Source: an uncultured Christensenellaceae bacterium
Lineage (GTDB): Bacteria > Bacillota > Clostridia > Christensenellales > Borkfalkiaceae
Length of the DNA stretch: 64,000 nucleotides
Reading direction: 5' to 3'
Assembly (NCBI GenBank): GCA_910586675.1
Contig: CAJUJO010000001.1
Coordinates: 23,817-87,816 of the forward strand
Shown one piece after another: positions 57,893 through 64,000 of the stretch. The notes under the pieces are model-generated. The model was given only the letters and a program-made list of their open reading frames with translations, did not search any database and was not told where the DNA came from. A program made the translations under genes and the position numbers. Positions within the stretch are counted from its first letter, which is position 1. Each line of letters begins with the position of its first letter.

Positions 57893-60800
57893 ATGAGAAA
57901 GCTGAAGATAGCTTTAACTCTGCTGTTTGCCATGTCCGTTTCTTTATTCCTCTTTGCATGCGCGGGCGGCGAAGGCGGCGGCGAGCAAGGCAAAGACGGG
58001 ATCAAGTCGGTCGTGGTCGAAGCGGGCAAGTCTGCAAAGACTTATACCGATTCCGATACGGCAAGCAGTTGGACGACGGACGGATTGACGGTCAAAGTCA
58101 ATTACGTCGATGCGAACAAGGAAAGCGCGGTGATTCCCGCAAACGAATGTACGTGGGATCTTACCGCAGTGAAGTGGGGTACGGTCAACAGTACGACCGG
58201 TTACGAAGTTAAGGTTACGCCCAACGGTCAGCCTGACGGCGCAGCCGTTTCCGGAACGTACCGCGTTAAAATAAATCACGACTGGGGTACCGCATCGGCA
58301 GAGGGAACGACCGAATGCGGGTATTGTCATGCCCAGATGACGGAGCGCGACATTACCGACGTTCTTCGTTATAAGGCGTTCCACGACGGGCCTTATTCGG
58401 GCGAGGGCGATAAGTACAGCGATTTGACGACGGCGCTCGGCGAGGGCGGCGGTTCCATCATGGACGGCGTACTTACCGTAACCTACGGCACCATCGGAAT
58501 CGGGCAGACGCTCACGCTCACCGGTCATGCCGAAGCGTTCCGCGCGGAATATATGGATAAACCCGGTTCGGACGAGGCGAGTTCGCACTGGTTCTTCCCC
58601 ATCATGGGCGTAAGCATCGGCAACAATTCCCTGCTTGTCCGCAACGACGGCTGGGTGCTCTACGACGGCATCGGCGGCGCGAACGTTACGGCGGACGCGC
58701 GCAAGCTGCAAGGCTTCTTCCAGACGGGCGCGGACGGCTCTAACGGCAAATTCGATAACGAGATTATCGGCGATATCGTAGAAGAAAACTGGAACAACGG
58801 CGTTACCATTCCCGAGGACGCAATGGATTGGTTCCCGTACATGGACGGCGAGCTTTGCCGTACGAGCGACTACGAAGACGGCGGCGCGGACATTGCTCTT
58901 ACCTGGAATTTCCGTACAGACAATATTATGGAAATTACCTTCAACAATATCGACGCGGGCAAACTCATGACGATGAGCTTCAAAGTTCCCACGCAGACGT
59001 ACAATATCATTCTGCACGGCGAACAGGTCGTTATGGAGCTCGATCATTTGAGCAGCATCTCCACGCTGACCAATCCCGTGTACAGAGTGGAAGAGGTTAC
59101 CAAGACCGACTATGCGGAAGGCGAAATGTTCGACGTATCTACGGTCAAGGCGTTTGCAAACTACGACCAGGCGAACAACGTTCCCGTTACGGCGGCGGTC
59201 TATGCGACGCTCGGCACGGAGGAGAAGGTCGATCTTTCGAGTACGCCCCTTGCGGCGGGCATGACGAATTTCCGCGCGGAATTCGGCAGCCAGGTTATTT
59301 ATCTTACGAGCGACCGCACGGAAAACGGTACGCCGCTCGTCAACGTCGTTCCCTCCGTATTCACGGGCGCGGACGGCAAAGCCGTTCTTGAATACAACAA
59401 CGTCGTATTTATCGGCGAAAAGGCGCAGTACGCTTACGGCGCGGCAGACGGTAAAATCGCCATCTCCGTTACGGGCACGGCGAACTCCCTTACGGCGGAG
59501 CAGAAGACGGCGCTTGGTACGGATAAAGACTTCTATATTTCTTTGGCGCTCGTTTCCAGACTGACGGGCGAAGACTTCAACAAAATATTCGAGAATTTCA
59601 ATGAAAGCGATCTCGTCGTCAAGCTCGGCGACGATGCGTTTACCGATCTTGCGATCTCGGGCGAAGGAACGTTCGGGGCGATCATTCCCGTGGATTCTTC
59701 CATGCTCGATAAAAAGATTACGTTCTGCTTCAACGGAATCGACGCGCAGGCGGATATCGTTCTCGATATTTCCGAACTCGCAATTCCCGCGGCTTCTTCC
59801 GTCATCAGCGGAACGGCTACCATTGCGGGCGGCGGAGATATTACGGTCGTCTACAAGGGCGAAGCGCTCAAAGCCGATCTCGATTCCAATATCCGTATTT
59901 ATGTCGGAAATAGCCAGCTCATCGGCGAAAATATCGTGAGCGGCGCGGAAATCGGCGCCTTTACGTTGAAAGCGGTTACGCACGATAAGACGGCGGGTAC
60001 GCTGACCCTCGTTTATACGCTTCCCGCAGTAGATATTGAAAACGCATCTCTTTCTTACGGCATTGCGCTCCGTATCGGCAGCGAATACGTAAGGGATACC
60101 GTTTATTACGCGGCGCAGATCGGCACGGCGGCGACGGATGCGAAGGGCACCGTCATCGCAACCGACGGCAGCGGCAGCGTTTACGCGCAGGCGGCCGGCG
60201 ATAAGCTTTATCTTCTCCTTCCTTATGCGGAAGCAGGTACGGCAGATCTCAACAGAACGGTTAAACTCAATATCAACGCGGGCGAAGCAACCATTTCGGC
60301 GGAAAAATCCGCAAACGCGAAGGTGTACGACCTTTCGTACAGCCTTACGAGAGCGGGCGTTATCAGCTTTATCAACGGCTCCAACGCGCTTGCCGAAGCG
60401 AGCAAAATCACTTACGCGGCAATCGGAACGGACGGCGTCAACCGCGGTGCTTACGTGCTCATCACGGTGGACGTAACCGCAGCCGAGGTCAGAAGCGAAG
60501 ATGCGGCGCAGGAATACTACTTCGAGCTCAATCCCGTTGACGTGGTAGAGGGGACTGCGCTCACGATTTATAAAGTCGGTGCGAAGATCGAAGCGGTAGA
60601 GGTTACCCCTGCGGCGGCGGATAAGGTGAACATCGTCTCCGGCGACTGCACGGAAGGCTCCGTACAGGGGATCGCGGCATACGCATATAAGGGCGAAGGC
60701 GAAACCGTTCTGTTCTACTACGGCATCAAGGTTACCGCAGCGGGACACGATTGGACGGGAACGGGCGTTCAGACCTGCTCCAAGTGCCATGCGGTCAAGA

Positions 60801-62515
60801 AGGACGGCGACGCAAGCAATATTACGGTTGCCAAGCTCAACGAAGAAATTAAGACGAAGGGCTTCTCCGTCTCCTTCCTTGCTACCGACAAAAAGAATAA
60901 CGACTGGGATACCAAATTTATCACGGTCGATCATATTGAAGTATCGCTTATGAATTTCGGCGACTGGAAAGAGTTGGATAAGCACAATATCTATTCCGGC
61001 TTCAACCCTGCGGTATTGCAGAACGGTGCGGGTTACGGTCAGTTCCTTTCGACCACTTCCTATGCGACGGTCGTATTTGACCCCGACGCAACGAACGGCG
61101 GCGTAAGATACTACCAGAACGGCAAGCTTGTTGCAAATTATACGAATGACATTGTTATGCAGTATAATAACAGCGGTGCGGTCAATCCCGATGAAGGAAG
61201 TCAGAAAAAGGTCAGCGATTTCGTTACCCACATACTCAATAAGATTTCGAGTAAATCGTTCACGTTTGCGTCGCAGCCTACGGCAACGGATATGTATATC
61301 CAGACCTCGGCTTTGAACGACAACGGCGCAAAGGCGCAGTACGATTTATACGTTTCCGAGCACGGCGAAATCGTCGTTCCCAAGGAAGACCCTGTGTACT
61401 CCAATCGCCAGACGATGTCCGCTGCACAGCCCGTTACGTTCGGCGGCGCATACGACCCTAATCCCGCATGGCTTACGCGCATTGACAAGGGCGATAAACT
61501 GGAATTCGAGGGAACGATAACTCCCTCGGGGAACGCATCCTATCAGTCCGTCTTGCTGCTCCTTTGGAGCGGAAGCGCGCCGAAGGGCAATTTCCGCAGC
61601 GATAACTTCGTCAACGATGAAGCAAATCTGACGGCGTTCGAGCATTGGGCAATCGCAAAGAATGCTACGGGCGATGTTTCGGAAGCCAAGAACGGCGGCG
61701 CTTCCGTTAAAGTTACCTACGATTGGTCGGGAAGCAACGTAAATCAAATCATTATCACGCTTGTAATCACGAATACGGCGGATTCGACCAAGGTCTATAC
61801 GCAGACTTATACCGTTACGCCCGACGAAGATCACATTAAGCTCGACGAAGATCACTATGCGGTCGGCTTCTCGAAGGATGCTTGCTCCGTAAGCCTTACC
61901 AAATTCGTTAAGAACGGCAGCGAACAAACTCCCGATCATACGCATAAATTTGTAGGCGGTTCTTGCTCGTGCGGTGCGACGATTGCGACGCAGACGGATA
62001 CCTATACTAACGATACGATTGGTAAGTGGGATAGCAGAAAGTGCGACTTCGACCTTTATGAAGGGCAGACGATAACGCTTGAAGCAACTTATGCGGATGG
62101 CGGTGCAGATCGTTGGAACGGATTTATCGTACAGCTCCGTGAGGACGGTTCTAACGATAACTTGTACTTTATTCGTCCTGCAGGCGATTATGCTTACGGT
62201 GCGGGTATGGCTTGGGGAGGGAATAACGCTCAAATGACTGCTCCCGGGTTTATTGCCGATGGCGATGCCCCTGCGTATACGGCTTTGAAAAAGACGGCTA
62301 AAACGGAAATTACCGTTGCTTATGCGGATAATACCGTTACCGTAACTTACAAGACGTATAATGCAGCCGGTACGGAAGTTGAAAAGACGCAGGTTTGGAC
62401 GGCGACGGGCATGACGAACGGCTTATATACCGTTAATTTCGCGCTCGACGGCGCTACCGCAAACGGGAATATTACCGTAAGCCATCAGGTCGTAACGGAA
62501 GCGAATGTCGATTAA
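57893..62515 (+). CDS. Giant surface lipoprotein with repeated Cys-pair modules
   Basis: A 1540-residue protein from ATG 57893 (GGGGGAAAGAAAGGC upstream). The signal peptide ends in the lipobox LFAC near residues 20-23, followed by a Gly/Glu-rich linker. The mature part is nearly all beta-rich, rich in Ala, Thr, Asp and Gly, without membrane helices. Three short Cys modules punctuate it, each after a His-x-Trp/Phe: HDWG...CGYCHA (C142/C145), GHDWTG...CSKCHA (C962/C965) and HTHKF...CSCGA (C1358/C1360). Between them lie several beta-sandwich-like units; two (after C965 and after C1360) read like jelly-roll or laminin-G-type sugar-binding folds. I recognise no enzyme. It probably acts as an adhesin or polysaccharide-binding protein. 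It is monocistronic. Confidence 0.88.
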   Translation: MRKLKIALTLLFAMSVSLFLFACAGGEGGGEQGKDGIKSVVVEAGKSAKTYTDSDTASSWTTDGLTVKVNYVDANKESAVIPANECTWDLTAVKWGTVNSTTGYEVKVTPNGQPDGAAVSGTYRVKINHDWGTASAEGTTECGYCHAQMTERDITDVLRYKAFHDGPYSGEGDKYSDLTTALGEGGGSIMDGVLTVTYGTIGIGQTLTLTGHAEAFRAEYMDKPGSDEASSHWFFPIMGVSIGNNSLLVRNDGWVLYDGIGGANVTADARKLQGFFQTGADGSNGKFDNEIIGDIVEENWNNGVTIPEDAMDWFPYMDGELCRTSDYEDGGADIALTWNFRTDNIMEITFNNIDAGKLMTMSFKVPTQTYNIILHGEQVVMELDHLSSISTLTNPVYRVEEVTKTDYAEGEMFDVSTVKAFANYDQANNVPVTAAVYATLGTEEKVDLSSTPLAAGMTNFRAEFGSQVIYLTSDRTENGTPLVNVVPSVFTGADGKAVLEYNNVVFIGEKAQYAYGAADGKIAISVTGTANSLTAEQKTALGTDKDFYISLALVSRLTGEDFNKIFENFNESDLVVKLGDDAFTDLAISGEGTFGAIIPVDSSMLDKKITFCFNGIDAQADIVLDISELAIPAASSVISGTATIAGGGDITVVYKGEALKADLDSNIRIYVGNSQLIGENIVSGAEIGAFTLKAVTHDKTAGTLTLVYTLPAVDIENASLSYGIALRIGSEYVRDTVYYAAQIGTAATDAKGTVIATDGSGSVYAQAAGDKLYLLLPYAEAGTADLNRTVKLNINAGEATISAEKSANAKVYDLSYSLTRAGVISFINGSNALAEASKITYAAIGTDGVNRGAYVLITVDVTAAEVRSEDAAQEYYFELNPVDVVEGTALTIYKVGAKIEAVEVTPAAADKVNIVSGDCTEGSVQGIAAYAYKGEGETVLFYYGIKVTAAGHDWTGTGVQTCSKCHAVKKDGDASNITVAKLNEEIKTKGFSVSFLATDKKNNDWDTKFITVDHIEVSLMNFGDWKELDKHNIYSGFNPAVLQNGAGYGQFLSTTSYATVVFDPDATNGGVRYYQNGKLVANYTNDIVMQYNNSGAVNPDEGSQKKVSDFVTHILNKISSKSFTFASQPTATDMYIQTSALNDNGAKAQYDLYVSEHGEIVVPKEDPVYSNRQTMSAAQPVTFGGAYDPNPAWLTRIDKGDKLEFEGTITPSGNASYQSVLLLLWSGSAPKGNFRSDNFVNDEANLTAFEHWAIAKNATGDVSEAKNGGASVKVTYDWSGSNVNQIIITLVITNTADSTKVYTQTYTVTPDEDHIKLDEDHYAVGFSKDACSVSLTKFVKNGSEQTPDHTHKFVGGSCSCGATIATQTDTYTNDTIGKWDSRKCDFDLYEGQTITLEATYADGGADRWNGFIVQLREDGSNDNLYFIRPAGDYAYGAGMAWGGNNAQMTAPGFIADGDAPAYTALKKTAKTEITVAYADNTVTVTYKTYNAAGTEVEKTQVWTATGMTNGLYTVNFALDGATANGNITVSHQVVTEANVD

Positions 62516-62554
62516 CGCTTGATTCAACCTATGACCGCTATATAGCGGGAGAAG

Positions 62555-62586
62555 AAAAAACCGAGGAGTTTCTCCTCGGTTTTTTA
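62555..62586 (+). terminator. Terminator after the giant lipoprotein gene
   Basis: AAAAAACCGAGGAG-TTT-CTCCTCGGTTTTTT, perfect arms. A small CCGCTATATAGCGG palindrome lies 20 bases upstream. Confidence 0.95.
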
Positions 62587-62664
62587 TTGTTCTTTGCCGT
62601 ACTTCATTTTATAAAATCCTTTCCAAATTACTAAATTATTTCCTCAAATTAAATATAAAATCGG

Positions 62665-62693
62665 TTGACAAGACATGGAAGTCGTAGTATAAT
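62665..62693 (+). promoter_or_regulatory. Consensus promoter of rpmG-secE-nusG
   Basis: TTGACA (62665-62670), 17 bases, TATAAT (62688-62693): a full match to the sigma-A consensus. Confidence 0.92.
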
Positions 62694-62697
62694 CTAA

Positions 62698-62728
62698 TTA
62701 CGCACCTGAAAAGGGGTGTAATTTTTTT
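62698..62728 (+). promoter_or_regulatory. Possible attenuator in the rpmG leader
   Basis: CACC pairs with GGTG, extended by TTA/TAA past a small bulge, followed by seven T. It sits within the first bases of the transcript, ahead of rpmG. Confidence 0.4.
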
Positions 62729-62745
62729 GTATGGAGTTTTAACGA

Positions 62746-62910
62746 ATGGCAACGAAATCCACCAGAATGAAAGTTACGTTCGAGTGTACCGAGTGCAAGA
62801 ACAGGAATTACGACAGCTTCAAGAACAAGCGCAACGATCCCGACCGTCTCGAGCTGAAAAAATACTGCCCTGTCTGCAAAAAGCACACCGCGCACAAGGA
62901 ATCCAAGTAA
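62746..62910 (+). CDS. rpmG: Ribosomal protein bL33, zinc-binding form
   Basis: A 54-residue L33 of the large subunit: RMKVTFECTECKNRNYDS at the N-terminus, KNKRNDPDRLELKKYCPVCKKHTAHKE at the end. The two CxxC pairs mark the zinc form. The start ATG 62746 gives the family N-terminus (MATKSTR). rpmG-secE-nusG is the conserved order. Confidence 0.97.
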   Translation: MATKSTRMKVTFECTECKNRNYDSFKNKRNDPDRLELKKYCPVCKKHTAHKESK

Positions 62911-62915
62911 TTTTC

Positions 62916-62935
62916 CGCGCGTACTTCGCGCGTTT
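62916..62935 (+). other. Hairpin between rpmG and secE
   Basis: CGCGCG-TACTT-CGCGCG followed by TTT; a weak intra-operon terminator or processing hairpin. Confidence 0.45.
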
Positions 62936-62947
62936 ATGAGGTAAATC

Positions 62948-63214
62948 ATGGCACAGTCCAACGAGAAACAGCCCGTCGAAAAGAAAGCGAAAAAGACGGA
63001 TAAAAACAAAAAACCGAATATTTTCGTCCGCTTCGGGCGGAAAATCAAGGAAACTTTTTCCGAGCTGAAGCGCGTTACCTGGCCCTCGTTCGGGAAGGCG
63101 CTCAAATCCACGGGCGTCGTGCTCGTCATCGTGCTTATTTTCACGGTTATCACAACGGGCGTGAACTACGGTTTTACCGCTCTGCTCAATCTCATTACCA
63201 ATTTGGGAGGTTAA
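62948..63214 (+). CDS. secE: Preprotein translocase subunit SecE
   Basis: An 88-residue single-span SecE: a Lys-rich cytoplasmic head (about 1-30), the amphipathic block KIKETFSELKRVTWPSFGKA, then one helix (about 57-80). It clamps SecY in the membrane translocon. The ribosome site is GAGG. Three bases separate it from nusG. Confidence 0.97.
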   Translation: MAQSNEKQPVEKKAKKTDKNKKPNIFVRFGRKIKETFSELKRVTWPSFGKALKSTGVVLVIVLIFTVITTGVNYGFTALLNLITNLGG

Positions 63215-63217
63215 GCC

Positions 63218-63784
63218 ATGGCTTTGACGGATACCGAACCTAAGTGGTATATCCTGCACACGTACTCGGGTTATGAGGCGATGGTGAAGGACAGCCTTCT
63301 TCGGCTGATTGAAAACAACAATTTAAGCGACAGCATCGTAGACGTTAAAATTCCCACCGAACAGACGATAGAAGAAAAGACCAACGGCAAAAAGAAGGTG
63401 GTGGAGCGCAAGCTGCTTCCCTGCTACGTCTTTATCAAAATGATCTACTCCAACCAGCTCTGGTATCTCGTAACCAATACAAGGGGGGTAACGGGTTTCG
63501 TCGGACCTCAGGGCAGACCCATCCCCATGAAGGAAGAAGAGATCCGCAAGATGCGTTTGGAAGATTACGTAACCGATGCCGATTTCAAAGCGGGCGACCG
63601 CGTTTCCATCGACAACGGTCCTCTGGAAGGGTTTATCGGTACGATAAAGGAAGTCAACGAACAGACGCAGCGGGCGAAGGTCAATATTACCATGTTTGGC
63701 AGACAGCAGGACGTGGAAGTGGAGTACATTCAGATTCAGAAGATTTCCGACGACGCGGTGGAAATCCCCGCAAAGGAAGAATAA
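63218..63784 (+). CDS. nusG: Transcription termination/antitermination factor NusG
   Basis: A 188-residue NusG: the N-terminal NGN domain (WYILHTYSGYEAMVKDSL, LLPCYVFIKM, TRGVTGFVG) and the C-terminal KOW domain (FKAGDRVSIDNGPLEGFIGTIKEVN) that contacts Rho or S10. Full length. rplK, which normally follows, would be beyond the window. Confidence 0.98.
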   Translation: MALTDTEPKWYILHTYSGYEAMVKDSLLRLIENNNLSDSIVDVKIPTEQTIEEKTNGKKKVVERKLLPCYVFIKMIYSNQLWYLVTNTRGVTGFVGPQGRPIPMKEEEIRKMRLEDYVTDADFKAGDRVSIDNGPLEGFIGTIKEVNEQTQRAKVNITMFGRQQDVEVEYIQIQKISDDAVEIPAKEE

Positions 63785-63860
63785 CTTTGCGGCTTAATGT
63801 CGGAATTCCGACGAATCGGAGCAAGCAGCTCCATACTTAACAAAGTAAATTCGCTCACGT

Positions 63861-63887
63861 AATTTCTTTTCCGAAAGAAAAGAAATT
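63861..63887. repeat. Intergenic hairpin element after nusG, copy B part 1
   Basis: Eleven-base perfect arms AATTTCTTTTC / GAAAAGAAATT around CGAAA; counterpart of the hairpin after hslV. Confidence 0.6.
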
Positions 63888-63945
63888 TGTGAATAAAATT
63901 TCGTGAACTGTGCGCGTCGCAAAACGACGCTTTTGCGAAAGCGCC

Positions 63946-63973
63946 CACAATTTGCCGCATACCTGCGGCTTGT
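63946..63973. repeat. Intergenic hairpin element after nusG, copy B part 2
   Basis: GCCGCA-TACC-TGCGGC with conserved flanks; 25 of 28 bases equal copy A at 1364-1391. The sequence from here to the window end holds no recognisable gene. Confidence 0.6.
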
Positions 63974-64000
63974 TGTCCGAACGAGCGTTCGAGCGGGCGC

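Noticed and set aside
57944..61231. A 1095-codon open frame antisense to the giant lipoprotein gene
   Set aside because: It has no start signal and its protein is Arg/His/Val-rich with no domain pattern. It arises from the GC-biased codons of the lipoprotein read backwards; the + strand gene has signal peptide, promoter and terminator.
1..64000. Phage, insertion sequence, CRISPR array, restriction or other defence genes
   Set aside because: No transposase, integrase, regularly spaced repeat array or defence nuclease was recognised anywhere in the window.

Overview
The window looks like chromosomal DNA from an uncultured, anaerobic, gut-type Bacillota, most likely class Clostridia. It has moderately high GC content, and its gene order matches the Bacillus/Clostridium core at several places: rpsB-tsf-pyrH-frr-uppS-cdsA-dxr-rseP, dprA-topA-trmFO-hslVU, nadA-nadB-nadC-niaR, rpmE-yqhQ-prmC-prfA and rpmG-secE-nusG. 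The zinc (four-Cys) forms of L31 and L33, the FprA flavoprotein next to a rubredoxin, and L-aspartate oxidase in NAD synthesis all fit an anaerobe. No rRNA, tRNA, CRISPR array, phage or insertion sequence was recognised. Most genes lie on the + strand.

Layout. 1-788 holds a partial dehydrogenase-like gene on the - strand. 1024-5652 carries L31, a fused YqhQ-PrmC protein, release factor 1 and an aspartate aminotransferase. 5751-8946 has a small P-loop protein, threonine synthase and TrpRS. Directly after trpS comes an unusual operon (8948-11356): a DUF5685 protein with two Asp-rich motifs, two related proteins with cysteine-rich tails (one with a J-like domain lacking HPD), and a membrane protein. 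11359-17813 holds an rRNA methyltransferase, a DUF4177 protein, a MIF-like gene broken by one stop codon, FprA, rubredoxin, Lon and YsxC. 17974-19880 has a ZIP transporter and a divergent SHOCT protein/XRE regulator pair. 20073-27464 is the translation, lipid and isoprenoid cluster. 27696-29152 holds a thiamine transporter under a TPP riboswitch. 29171-31293 has a YfbR-like nucleotidase and two DUF3592 paralogues. 31359-37912 has mnmG and dnaA facing away from recF, a PHP phosphoesterase and a VanW lipoprotein. 38040-41021 has L19, a small membrane protein and a membrane glycosyltransferase. 41040-50909 covers competence/DNA processing, TopA, TrmFO, HslVU, HisRS and thioredoxin. 51022-53874 is an ECF sigma factor, a probable anti-sigma factor and a von Willebrand lipoprotein. 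53985-57530 is the NAD operon with its NiaR repressor. 57893-62515 encodes a 1540-residue surface lipoprotein. 62746-63784 is rpmG-secE-nusG.

Regulation is unusually readable. Sixteen sigma-A-type promoters have -35 and -10 boxes exactly 17 bases apart. There is a TPP riboswitch with its own terminator, an 18-bp perfect palindrome over the nad promoter, an inverted repeat at the start site of the SHOCT gene, structured leaders before rpsB and rplS, and many intrinsic terminators. A small family of intergenic hairpin elements recurs at about 1.36, 47.7 and 63.9 kb. The most novel candidates are the DUF5685/Cys-tail operon, the YqhQ-PrmC fusion, the extended ThiT and the giant lipoprotein.
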